In this document: positions 51,813 through 60,248 of the stretch, piece by piece
Layout: the number at the start of each line of letters is the position of its first letter
Numbering within the stretch: the first letter of the stretch is position 1
Source: Acidobacteriaceae bacterium
GTDB taxonomy: Bacteria; Acidobacteriota; Terriglobia; Terriglobales; Acidobacteriaceae
NCBI GenBank assembly: GCA_030041435.1
Contig: JASHNW010000004.1
Coordinates: forward strand, 98,379-162,378
DNA: 64,000 nucleotides
Reading direction: 5' to 3'
Made by a program: the position numbers and the translations under genes
The notes under the pieces: generated by a model
Databases searched by the model: none
What the model was told of the DNA's origin: nothing
The model's input: the letters and a program-made list of their open reading frames with translations, nothing else

Positions 51813-52655
51813 ATGGATAGATCAAACAGGGTTCCAGCCAAATTCGTCGCGTGGATTGCATGCATTCTTGGTGGTTTTGGGAGCTTCATGCAATGGCTCG
51901 GAATCAAGCCAGCGGACTTGGCTATGAGCCATCAGGCAGCTGTGCCGCATGCTTTGTGGCTCGTGTTGGCTATTTTGCTGTTTGGCGTGGGAATCGGATC
52001 CTCCATATGGTCTGGTATTGTCCAGCGCGGTGAAATAAACAGGCTTAGGTCCGCGCCACCTCTTAACGTCGGAAACGATGAGCAAATTCAAAGGTTAAAA
52101 AACGATCTGACCGAAAGCGCCAATCGAAACTTAGAGTACAGAACTCAGCTTGCGGAGAATCAGGAGCAATCGCGGAGGCTTGAGGTCAGCAACAACGCCG
52201 ATATATTCCGTTGGCGTGAGGCGGCTCGGCAATGCGAGGAAGAAAAGCGTACTGCCATCCAAAGAACGCAGGAGCTGGAGGAACTGCTGACTCCACTCTC
52301 GCCGCTGCGAATGGAAGCCCTGAAATTTCGCAGGCGCCTCCAGCGCTTCATTGAGGAAACTGGTCCTGAGCCTGTATGCGACACGCCACAATACGAAAAC
52401 GATCTTGAGAAATACATGGCCGCGAAAATAGCTGCGGGTTATAGCCTGGATACCAAGACGCGGGCTTTTAGAAACCTGCTCGACTCAACCTATCAGGTGC
52501 AACTTCATGCCGACGCCGCGATGCTGTATCACAAATTCGTGGTAGCGGGAATCGTTGACCAGCATTTCGGCTCGCTGCTTGATGAACCGCAGACGGTCGA
52601 GAGATTAAAGGAACTGGATTCTCTCCTTTGGGAGAAGATCGGATTACTGCAATGA
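51813..52655 (+). CDS. Unknown protein: two membrane helices plus coiled coil
   Basis: A 280-residue protein that I do not recognise. The ATG at 51813 has GAGGGGGAG eight bases upstream. Two hydrophobic segments (about 10-30, KFVAWIACILGGFGSFMQWL; about 45-67, HALWLVLAILLFGVGIGSSI) should anchor it in the inner membrane, followed by a charged coiled coil (about 85-155; ESANRNLEYRTQLAENQEQS). A helical C-terminal domain (about 160-280) contains ALKFRRRLQRFIEETGPEP and a Tyr/Asp-rich part; no catalytic motif is visible. Codons and composition are more A+T-rich than in dnaG or the next gene, suggesting transfer. It lies alone between the two 20-bp direct repeats. Confidence 0.8.
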   Translation: MDRSNRVPAKFVAWIACILGGFGSFMQWLGIKPADLAMSHQAAVPHALWLVLAILLFGVGIGSSIWSGIVQRGEINRLRSAPPLNVGNDEQIQRLKNDLTESANRNLEYRTQLAENQEQSRRLEVSNNADIFRWREAARQCEEEKRTAIQRTQELEELLTPLSPLRMEALKFRRRLQRFIEETGPEPVCDTPQYENDLEKYMAAKIAAGYSLDTKTRAFRNLLDSTYQVQLHADAAMLYHKFVVAGIVDQHFGSLLDEPQTVERLKELDSLLWEKIGLLQ

Positions 52656-52663
52656 AACGCGAA

Positions 52664-52683
52664 GGCAAGAATATACTTGACGC
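52664..52683 (+). repeat. Right 20-bp direct repeat of the post-dnaG insert
   Basis: GGCAAGAATATACTTGACGC begins 8 bases after the stop of the unknown membrane/coiled-coil gene; it differs from the left copy at 51690 in two adjacent bases. Confidence 0.75.
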
Positions 52684-52720
52684 GGCAAGCTATTCATTGT
52701 GAACGATTTGCAAGACATCG

Positions 52721-52796
52721 TGAGCGATAGAGCATGCTTCTATCAATCATAAATAGGTAGCGGCATGAGCGATAGAAAGTCGCTCTATCGCTCATG
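52721..52796. repeat. Iterated dyads built on TGAGCGATAGA
   Basis: TGAGCGATAGA occurs at 52721-52731 and again at 52766-52776, and its inverse TCTATCGCTCA at 52784-52794. ATGAGCGATAGA / TCTATCGCTCAT (52765-52776, 52784-52795) make a perfect 12-bp hairpin with a 7-base loop. The first copy forms a shorter hairpin GATAGA / TCTATC (52726-52744), also with a 7-base loop. The array could be a terminator or operator array, or a REP-like element. Confidence 0.7.
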
Positions 52797-52918
52797 GACT
52801 GGAATTGGCATGCACGCTACGCGCTCCATCTGACGACGCCGGCGCCGTAATGCGCCGGGCAGCACGGTCAAGCTTGCCCGGATGCGCGGCGATCCGGGAA
52901 CACGGTAAATTCATTTCC

Positions 52919-54730
52919 ATGCGAAATGTGGTTGGTCTGGCGATGGCCGGCTTGCTGGTGGCCGGGGTTTCGGTGGCGCGCGCGCAAATGGGCGCGGCCA
53001 TGCCGGCGATGGAGGGCATGCACACCTTTCCGCCGCCGCCGCAGCTGCCCGTGCCGGTGCGGATGACGGGCATCGGCAACTCGCACATCACCATCAAGGC
53101 CACGCCGGAAGCGCAGGCGTGGTTCGACCAGGGGCTGAGCCTGCTGCACGACTTTTGGGATTACGAATCGATGAAGGCCTTCGAGCAGGCCATCCGCGTC
53201 GATCCGAACTGCGCTATGTGCTATTGGGGTCTCGCTCAGGCCGTGACCATGCGCGGCGACGAGGAGAAGCCCTACGGCGACGCAGCGCTTGCCCAGGCGG
53301 TGAAGCTCGAAAGGAAGGCCGGCAAGACGGATCGGCTCTATATCGAGGCCGCTGCGGCAGAGTCCAGCGACGGCGCAGGCGGGCGCGCGCAGGCCATTGC
53401 GCTCTATCGCAAGCTGGTGAAGAAGGAGCCGCACGACATTGAAGCGCGCATCTATCTGGCGAACGCGCTGGGCGACGGCTACGACGAGAACGGCGATCCA
53501 AAGCCGGGCATGAAGGAAAAGATTGCCATTCTCGAGGGCGTGCTGAAGGATGCTCCCAACGATTCCGCCGCGAACCACTACTGGATTCACGCCATGGAGC
53601 CGGGTAATCACCCGGAGCGCGCGATCGCGAGCGCGGCGCTGCTGGCGAGCCTGGCGCCTGACAGCGGGCACATGGTCCACATGCCTGGCCACATCTACTA
53701 CCGCGTGGGCGACTATGCCAGTGCAGACCGCTGGTTCACCGCCTCGACGGAAGCCGACGAACGCTATTTGCGCGAGCAGCACGTGAGTGTGGACGAGGAC
53801 TGGAACTACGTCCACAACCTCATGTACGCGATCGCCAACCTGATGGAGCAGGGGCGGCTCGAGGAAGCCAACGCTCTCTCGGATCATCTGGCCGGCGCGC
53901 GCGGCGAGCTTTCCGCAACGCTGTACATCTGGAGCGCCCGCGATCAGATGGCGCGCGTGAGCCGCCGCCTGCCGGTGGCGCTGCGGGTGGGCGACTGGCC
54001 CGCTGTGCTGGCGATGCTGGACGACGCCAACCTGCCGGACAGCGACAAGACGACCAACCTGCGCTTCCTGCGCGATGAGCTGCGCGACTACGCCAGCGGG
54101 ATGCAGGCACTGGATCGGGGCGATCTCGCCTCCGCACAAATGGCCTCAGCGCAGATGGACGCGGGTCTGTGGCGGCAGAGCCAGGATGCGCGCGAGGCCG
54201 CCGAGGCCAAAGCGAAAGCCGAAGCGGCCATGGCAGCCGCGGGCACGACCGATGCGGGGACGAAACCGGTCACGGCGCCGCTCAATCCAGATGCAAACGC
54301 CGAACCCCTGGTGAGCGCGCTCAGCATCGCGTCGATGGAGCTGCGCGCGGGCGTGCTGCTGGAGCAGCGCAAGCTCGACGCGGCGACGAAGCTCTATGAG
54401 GAGGCGATCGCAGCCGAGAAGAAGCTCGGCTATCACGAGCCTCCGTTCTACATTCGCCCGGTGGCGGAAACCGAGGGTGAGGCGCTGTTGCGCGCAAAAG
54501 ATTATGCGGGCGCGAAGACGGCTTACCAGGAGGCACTGGCGGAGCGTCCCGCGTCGGGATTCGAACTGTACGGGATTGCGCGGGCCGATGAGCTGGCCGG
54601 CAACAAGGCACTCGCGCAGACGGAGTACGAGGCCTTCCTGAAGGCGTGGCCTTCGGCCGATGCGAAGCTGCCGGAGGTGCTGCACGCGCGCGCCTCGCTG
54701 GGCGAGACAGGGACGGTCGCGGCAGAGTAG
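52919..54730 (+). CDS. Exported TPR-repeat protein
   Basis: About 603 residues from the ATG at 52919, which gives MRNVVGLAMAGLLVAGVSVA, a signal peptide ending ARAQ. The frame extends 38 codons upstream without signal-like content. TPR-type helices fill the protein (WFDQGLSLLHDFWDYESMKA; CAMCYWGLAQAV; KIAILEGVLKDAPNDSAANH), with a distinctive His-rich stretch NHYWIHAMEPGNHPERA and SGHMVHMPGHIYYRVGDYAS. The C-terminal part repeats TPRs around an Ala/Lys-rich linker (about 420-445). Periplasmic location is likely; partner and role are unknown. The conserved His-containing motifs hint at ligand or metal binding, which is inference. It ends 12 bp from a convergent gene. Confidence 0.82.
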   Translation: MRNVVGLAMAGLLVAGVSVARAQMGAAMPAMEGMHTFPPPPQLPVPVRMTGIGNSHITIKATPEAQAWFDQGLSLLHDFWDYESMKAFEQAIRVDPNCAMCYWGLAQAVTMRGDEEKPYGDAALAQAVKLERKAGKTDRLYIEAAAAESSDGAGGRAQAIALYRKLVKKEPHDIEARIYLANALGDGYDENGDPKPGMKEKIAILEGVLKDAPNDSAANHYWIHAMEPGNHPERAIASAALLASLAPDSGHMVHMPGHIYYRVGDYASADRWFTASTEADERYLREQHVSVDEDWNYVHNLMYAIANLMEQGRLEEANALSDHLAGARGELSATLYIWSARDQMARVSRRLPVALRVGDWPAVLAMLDDANLPDSDKTTNLRFLRDELRDYASGMQALDRGDLASAQMASAQMDAGLWRQSQDAREAAEAKAKAEAAMAAAGTTDAGTKPVTAPLNPDANAEPLVSALSIASMELRAGVLLEQRKLDAATKLYEEAIAAEKKLGYHEPPFYIRPVAETEGEALLRAKDYAGAKTAYQEALAERPASGFELYGIARADELAGNKALAQTEYEAFLKAWPSADAKLPEVLHARASLGETGTVAAE

Positions 54731-54742
54731 GGCGGCCGCGAT

Positions 54743-57112
54743 CTATGGGACCGGCACCGGTCCACCACTCATGTAGCTGTTGTAACGCCGCAGGTACTCC
54801 GCTTTGTATGCATCGACGGCGTGGGCGTAGCTCATGTCCGGCGTGTTCGGGCGGCGCGTCCAGCGCAGGTGCACGGTTTGCGTGCCGGGCGGCAGCGTGA
54901 CGGAACTGCCGGAGACGGAAATATCGTTTCCGTCGGCGGAGACTGCCGTCGTCTGCATGAACCAGGGCAGGTGCAGCACGATATGCCGGGGTGCGTCGAC
55001 CCAGTGCGTGGTGAGGTGCAGGGTCGCGCCGGAGTCGTCGGGCTGATCGAGCACGAGGCTCACGGCGCCAAAGTCGGTCGGGACGCCGGTGACGGAAACC
55101 GTCTTGCCGGCTCCCAGCCACTCCGGCGAGAGAACGGAGAGCAGATGCAGATCGCTGCCCTCTTCGCGCACAAACATATTGCGCACCAGGGTGCGGTATT
55201 CGGCGGCGAACCAGCCGTGCGGAGAGAGATTGCCTTCGAAATTGCGGTCGCCCCAGGGACGGATGGCGTACTCGAAGCCGGCCTGCGTGGAGCTGGTGTG
55301 CAGCAGCAGCGCGTAGAGCTCGCGGGTGGCCTGCTCCTGATCGCCGCGGATCACCTCGGTGAGCGTGTTCTTGATGGTGAGGTAGTGGTGGATGAAGCGG
55401 CCATCGCCGTAGGTGATGATTCCCTCCTGGTATCGGGCCTGGGTGTTTTTGAGCGTGGCGGTAATGCGCGGATCGTCCGGCGGGAGCACCGGCTCGGGAT
55501 AGGTACCGAGGAGATTGCCCCAGTCCTGGCCGCCTTTTTGGCCGTCGAGCGCGGGCGGGATGTAGCCGCCGGTGCCAGCCGTCACTTTATCGAGTTGTTG
55601 CAGAAAGGCCGCGCGATAGTCGTCGTACTCGCTCTGAAAAGTGGCGGCGTCTGCTGTTTTGCCGAGCGCGTGCGCCATGAGAATGGCCTCGTGCAGACCG
55701 TCGAGGGCGAGGAAGTTGTAGCCGGTGATGTGGCCGGCGATGGCCTCGTTGTCGGTGCTGCCGGAGGCGGGGATGAGGTGCAGCGGATCGGCGGCGCGGG
55801 CCTGATGCAGCCACGCCACGGCGCGCACGATGGAGGGAAACACCTGCTCGGCAAAGGCGCGGTCGTGGGTGATGCGGAAGTGCTCGCCGTAGATCCACAG
55901 CACCTGTCCCCACGCGTCGTACTGCTCGGCCTGGGAGAGGAAATTGCCGTCGGGCTGCTGCCAGCGCGGGAAGAAGTCGAGAACCTGGCGGGCGATGACG
56001 GGATAGCCGGTGACGTCGTAGGAATGCACGATGTCGGATGAATCGCGCAGCCAGAAGGCGTGGTAGTGGAGGTCGTTGACCGTCTGGATGTAGTCGTCGC
56101 CGATCTTGTTGCGCGCGATGAGGTCGTAGATGAGGCTGGCGCGAAAGGTGTCCGTGACTTTCTTTTCCGGCAGGGTGAGCTGCATGCCGCGCGCGAGGAT
56201 CGATTCCCAGAAGTCGACGACGCGGGCGTGGAAGGCGTCGAAGGAGGCGTTTTGGATCGCATCGAGGGCCGGGCCGGGCGCGACGGGAATCACCGGGAGC
56301 TTGAACTCCAGCGTGGTTTCCTGGCCGGGTGCCAGCACTTTGTCGTAGCGCGCGATGCCGGCGGCGGTGGTGGGCAGCAGATGCAGGGTGCGGGTAGTGA
56401 TGTCGGGGGGGTGGTTGTAGTCCTCGTGCAGGGTGAGCGAAAGCTGCGCGCCCGCGGGAAAGATATACATCGCTTTGCCGTCGCGCACGAAGGCGTTCGA
56501 GGAGAAGCCGTATTCCCAGGAGGGGCTGAAGGCCACGCCAGGCTGGCGATAGTCGCCGAGGCGGCCGCCCTCAACGGGACGGTGGAAGCGGTTGTCGCCG
56601 GTCGGACCCTCGGTGCTGGAGGGCCCCTGGTAGCGGAATCCCGACGCGAACAGGGCGCGGCGCGGCGCGGCGTTCTCGTTCTTTATGGTGACGCGGATGA
56701 AATCGACGAGCTGGCCTTCGGGCGTGCCGTCCAGCGTCGCGGCGAATGCCGTGAAGCGGTAGGCGATGCCGTCCTGGGTCCACGTCCAGGAATCGATGGG
56801 GAGATAGCCGCGTTCGAGCGTGCGCAGCCGCTGGTGGACGGGCGTGTCTTCGGGTCCGGTGAAGAACATCAGCTCGCCAAAGCCGGTGTAGAGATAGCCC
56901 TCAGGCGTGATTTCGGTGGCTTCGGGCGCATCCATCACGCCGATCTCGTCGGTGGGCTGGCTGAAGTAGGAGAAAGGCTGGCTGGGGAGATCGATTTGCG
57001 GAGAGACCATCTGGGCGTGGGCGGGGGTCGCAGCGAGCGGAACAGCGATTGCCATGCTCAGGAGCGAGAGGGGGACTGTGCAGCGGAAGGAAAGAAGCCG
57101 GAGTCGAACCAC
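54743..57112 (-). CDS. Exported six-hairpin (alpha/alpha-toroid) glycosidase-like protein
   Basis: About 789 residues from a GTG at 57112 (MVRLRLLSFRCTV), with a signal peptide ending PAHAQ. An N-terminal beta-sandwich (about 40-290; YRFTAFAATLDGTPEGQLVD) precedes a helical toroid: LIARNKIGDDYIQTVNDLHY, HAFWLRDSSDIVHSYDVTGY, QYDAWGQVLWIYGEHFRITH, GSTDNEAIAGHITGYNFLAL. This is the six-hairpin glycosidase layout seen in GH63/GH15-like and related families. Candidate acids are the Asp in LRDSSD and the Glu in TDNEA. A C-terminal beta domain follows. It is 43 bp after the Ser/Thr kinase gene on the same strand. The exact family and substrate are not readable by eye. Confidence 0.75.
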   Translation of the reverse strand: MVRLRLLSFRCTVPLSLLSMAIAVPLAATPAHAQMVSPQIDLPSQPFSYFSQPTDEIGVMDAPEATEITPEGYLYTGFGELMFFTGPEDTPVHQRLRTLERGYLPIDSWTWTQDGIAYRFTAFAATLDGTPEGQLVDFIRVTIKNENAAPRRALFASGFRYQGPSSTEGPTGDNRFHRPVEGGRLGDYRQPGVAFSPSWEYGFSSNAFVRDGKAMYIFPAGAQLSLTLHEDYNHPPDITTRTLHLLPTTAAGIARYDKVLAPGQETTLEFKLPVIPVAPGPALDAIQNASFDAFHARVVDFWESILARGMQLTLPEKKVTDTFRASLIYDLIARNKIGDDYIQTVNDLHYHAFWLRDSSDIVHSYDVTGYPVIARQVLDFFPRWQQPDGNFLSQAEQYDAWGQVLWIYGEHFRITHDRAFAEQVFPSIVRAVAWLHQARAADPLHLIPASGSTDNEAIAGHITGYNFLALDGLHEAILMAHALGKTADAATFQSEYDDYRAAFLQQLDKVTAGTGGYIPPALDGQKGGQDWGNLLGTYPEPVLPPDDPRITATLKNTQARYQEGIITYGDGRFIHHYLTIKNTLTEVIRGDQEQATRELYALLLHTSSTQAGFEYAIRPWGDRNFEGNLSPHGWFAAEYRTLVRNMFVREEGSDLHLLSVLSPEWLGAGKTVSVTGVPTDFGAVSLVLDQPDDSGATLHLTTHWVDAPRHIVLHLPWFMQTTAVSADGNDISVSGSSVTLPPGTQTVHLRWTRRPNTPDMSYAHAVDAYKAEYLRRYNSYMSGGPVPVP

Positions 57113-57155
57113 GGGAACACCTCGCGAGAGGCAGGGTATCACCCGGTTTGCCGGT

Positions 57156-59405
57156 CTACGCAGATTTCTGCGGGTAGAGGCGGTCGAATTCGGGGTCGCC
57201 GTGGAGGAGCTGCAGGTCAGGATCGTGGCGCGCCCACACGGCATCGCGGAAGCCCGCCTCCCAGGCTTTACGCAGCGCATCCAGCGCCTCCGCCTTTTTA
57301 TCGAGGCTGCAATACAGGCATGCGGCGTTGTAGAGAATCGATGCTTCGTTGGCGCGCAGCGTGACAGCAAGGTTCAGTTCGCGCAGGGCGTCGTCGGGGC
57401 GTCCCAGAGAGGCGTAATCGCCGCCCACCAGGATACGGGCGCGCGCGTCTTCGGGCACCTGCTTGAGATGATTTTCAAGTGCGGCGATGCGGCGCTGGAT
57501 CATGTTGCGCACGGCTTCCTTCTTGCCCAGCGCGCCCATGGAATTCACGATCGGGATGTAGACGTTGTAGTCTTCGCCGCTGGCTTCGATGGCCACTTCG
57601 GCGACGTCCATCACTTCCTGATAGCGGCCTCCGGCGAAGAGCGCGCGGCACAGCAGGTAATAGGCGCCCTCGCAGTCGCGCTTGCGCTCGATGGCCTTCT
57701 TCACCATGCGCACGGCCTCGTCGTGCAGGTCGGCGGCGTAGAGCACCCACGCCTGGCTGACCTGGACTTCGGGCAGATCCCAGCGCAGGGCCACGGCCTT
57801 GCCGCTGGCATCGCGCGCCCGCTCTACCCACAGCGGATCGCGGCTGTAGTTGCAATAAAACATGGCGCAGGCGTTGGCGCAGGCGGCGTAAGCGAGGGCG
57901 AAGCTGGGGTCGATGGCCACGCCATTCTCGAACATCTGCAGAGCGAATTCCAGGTCCTGGCGCGTCTGCCGCCGCGCGTAGCGCTTGCCGCGCAGGTAGA
58001 GGTCGTAGGCCTGCAGATTGTCAGTGGGCTTCACGGCCAGCGCTTCCAGCTCTTCGGGTGAGAGGGTCACGCGCAGCGCTTCGGCGATGCGGCGCGCCAT
58101 CTCGTCCTGCACCTCGAAGACGTCTTTCATCTCGCGGTCGAAGCGCTCCGACCACAATGGAAAATCGGTGCGCGCGTCCACCAGCTGCGCGGTGATGCGC
58201 AGGCGGGCGCCGGCGCGGCGCAGCGTGCCGGTGAGGACGTAGGCCGCGCCCAGCTTCTGGCCGACCTGCTGCGGGGTGACCGTCCTGTCGCGGAAGGCGA
58301 GCACGGTGGGCCGCGAGAAGATGTTGAGGCCGCGAATCTTGGAGAGCTCGGTGATCACGTCTTCGGTGATGCCGTCGCGCAGGTACTCATCCTCTTTGGC
58401 GCCGCTCAGGTTTTCGAAATAGAGGACCGCGACGGACTTGCCCTGCTTGTGCGCGGCCGCATTTTGCATGCCGGAATTCTGCGTGCCGGGATCGGAATCG
58501 GTCTTCGCTTTGGCGCGGGTGCGGCTGGATTCGAGATCGCGCCGCAGCCGATTCAGGTCGGTCTTCAGCTCGGTTGCGGTCTGGCAGCGCAGGTTGCGAT
58601 CCTTCTCGATGCATTTGTCGAGGATGCGGACGAAATCGGCCGGCAGCGCGGGATTCACCTCCCCGGCGGGCGCGGGGTCGCGGTTCAGGATGGCGTCGAA
58701 GATGACGGCCGAGGTGTCTCCCTGAAAGGGGAGGACGCCGGTGGCCATCTGATAGAGGACGGTGCCGGTGGAGAAGATGTCGGTGCGCGCATCGACGAGC
58801 TGCCCGCGCGCCTGCTCCGGCGACATGTAGGAGATGGTGCCGACGGCCACGCCGGGCGAGGTGAGGCCGCTGCCGATGGCCTGGGTGGCTCCGTGCTCGG
58901 GCTGTGGCATCTCCGGGCCCTGGCTAATCCTGGCGAGCCCGAAGTCCAGAACCTTGAGCTGCCCGCGGTCGGTGAGGAACAGGTTGGCGGGCTTGATGTC
59001 GCGGTGCACGACGCCTTTGGCGTGGGCCGATTCGAGGGCGTCGGCAATCTGCGCGGCCAGGGGCAGCAGCGTCTCCATGGGCATGGGCTGCCGGTTCATT
59101 TTCTCCGCCAGGGTCTGGCCTTCCAGCAGCTCCATCACGATGAATGGGCGGCCCTGATGCTGCTCGATGGCGTGGACGGTGCAGATGTTGGGGTGATTGA
59201 GCGCGGAGGCCGCGCGCGCTTCGCGCTGGAAGCGTTCCAGCAACTGGCTGTCGTGGGCCATCTCCGCGGGCAGGAACTTGAGCGCCACTCGCCGGTCAAG
59301 CTGGGCATCCTGGGCTTCGTAGACCACGCCCATGCCTCCCGAACCCAGCCTGCGGATGATGGAGTAATGCAAAAAGGACTGGCCGATCAGTGGATCTTCG
59401 ATCAT
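57156..59405 (-). CDS. Ser/Thr protein kinase with TolB/FlgO-like and TPR domains
   Basis: A 749-residue protein with an N-terminal Hanks-type kinase (residues 14-285): glycine loop LGSGGMGVVYEA, Lys in VALKFLP, VVHRDIKPANLFL, DFGLAR and GTISYMSPEQARG, all intact. After a Lys/Asp-rich linker comes a TolB/FlgO-like domain (KSVAVLYFENLSGAKEDEYL), then TPR repeats to the end (LQAYDLYLRGKRYARRQTRQ; ILYNAACLYCSLDKKAEALD). No membrane helix is visible between kinase and TPRs, so the protein appears fully cytoplasmic, unlike PASTA-type kinases. Such fusions are frequent in Acidobacteriota. The upstream Nudix gene is 117 bp away on the same strand. Confidence 0.93.
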   Translation of the reverse strand: MIEDPLIGQSFLHYSIIRRLGSGGMGVVYEAQDAQLDRRVALKFLPAEMAHDSQLLERFQREARAASALNHPNICTVHAIEQHQGRPFIVMELLEGQTLAEKMNRQPMPMETLLPLAAQIADALESAHAKGVVHRDIKPANLFLTDRGQLKVLDFGLARISQGPEMPQPEHGATQAIGSGLTSPGVAVGTISYMSPEQARGQLVDARTDIFSTGTVLYQMATGVLPFQGDTSAVIFDAILNRDPAPAGEVNPALPADFVRILDKCIEKDRNLRCQTATELKTDLNRLRRDLESSRTRAKAKTDSDPGTQNSGMQNAAAHKQGKSVAVLYFENLSGAKEDEYLRDGITEDVITELSKIRGLNIFSRPTVLAFRDRTVTPQQVGQKLGAAYVLTGTLRRAGARLRITAQLVDARTDFPLWSERFDREMKDVFEVQDEMARRIAEALRVTLSPEELEALAVKPTDNLQAYDLYLRGKRYARRQTRQDLEFALQMFENGVAIDPSFALAYAACANACAMFYCNYSRDPLWVERARDASGKAVALRWDLPEVQVSQAWVLYAADLHDEAVRMVKKAIERKRDCEGAYYLLCRALFAGGRYQEVMDVAEVAIEASGEDYNVYIPIVNSMGALGKKEAVRNMIQRRIAALENHLKQVPEDARARILVGGDYASLGRPDDALRELNLAVTLRANEASILYNAACLYCSLDKKAEALDALRKAWEAGFRDAVWARHDPDLQLLHGDPEFDRLYPQKSA

Positions 59406-59522
59406 GCTGGCCAGTTGATCGTAGTGAACGAGGGGGATGGCGTCAATCGGAAGATCGTGGTACGGCCGTCGCGGCGCATGCGCCTCTCGACATGCTTCCG
59501 TGCGCAGCGCCCACCGGTTCTC

Positions 59523-60248
59523 TCAGCGTTTCGCGGCGCCAGGGTCGCGTGGCGCAGGGTATCCCGCCAGAGCCAGGGCCTGCACGGTAAAGCTGTCGAT
59601 AATGTCGCCTGACAAAATGGCCGACCACAACGCTGCCGGGGGCATGGTCTTCACGGCGCGGATGCTCTCTTCGCGCTCGGGAGCCGGTGCGACGCGTTCG
59701 CGCACATCGACGCGGTAGAAGCTGACCTGCGCATCGCCTACGCCGGAATCGATCAGAGCTTCGCCCAGAAGCTCGGCCTTCGATCCCACGTAGCCGGTTT
59801 CCTCGCGCAGCTCGCGGAGAGCATTCGCCGGACCGTCGAGGCCGGGATGACCGAATCCGCGAGGAATGGCCGTTTCCATCCTGCCCGGAGCGTGGCGCTC
59901 CTGCTCCACCAGAACGATCTCGCCGAAGTTGCCTAGGGCCGGGTCGGCGATGAGCGCCAGCACCGCGACGTTGACGCCGCCCTCGAGCTGGCCGCGGTTG
60001 ATTAGCCGGCTATAGGCGTACGGCGCACCTCCGCTCGCCGGCTCCACAACGTCGTTGAGGAAGAAGAACCACGGCGTCTCGGCGGCTACGCCCACCACGA
60101 CGCCGTGCTGGTCTGCGTAGCATTCGAGTGCGGCGCGATCCGTGACGATGCGGCGCAGCTCGCGCCGATGGAACAGCTGCGGATACCGCGCCTGCAGTTC
60201 TGCGTAACGGTCCAGGGCCTGGCGCTGCTGCGGCGTAAGGGATGTCAT
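59523..60248 (-). CDS. Nudix hydrolase with an N-terminal extension
   Basis: A 241-residue protein. The Nudix box reads GFGHPGLDGPANALRELREE then TGYV: the catalytic RELREE core is intact, but the Glu of the GX5E part is Leu. The first 95 residues form an unassigned extension (LFHRRELRRIVTDRAALECY; VVVGVAAETPWFFFLNDVVE) ahead of the Nudix fold (NVAVLALIADPALGNFGEIV). Nudix enzymes cleave nucleoside diphosphates linked to another group; the substrate here is unknown. Its ATG overlaps the stop of the preceding gene (ATGA), so it is translationally coupled to the 535-residue protein and probably works with it. Confidence 0.88.
   Translation of the reverse strand: MTSLTPQQRQALDRYAELQARYPQLFHRRELRRIVTDRAALECYADQHGVVVGVAAETPWFFFLNDVVEPASGGAPYAYSRLINRGQLEGGVNVAVLALIADPALGNFGEIVLVEQERHAPGRMETAIPRGFGHPGLDGPANALRELREETGYVGSKAELLGEALIDSGVGDAQVSFYRVDVRERVAPAPEREESIRAVKTMPPAALWSAILSGDIIDSFTVQALALAGYPAPRDPGAAKR

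Noticed and set aside
52652..52702. 16-codon frame MKREGKNILDAASYSL overlapping the stop of the unknown gene
   Set aside because: Very short, no ribosome site, and it mainly reads through the right direct repeat; kept only as a curiosity because the left repeat could also be read as GK-ILDA.
57090..57130. tRNA-like GGTTCGACTCC on the minus strand
   Set aside because: The flanking bases do not form a T-stem and no anticodon arm is present; it encodes the signal peptide of the six-hairpin protein.
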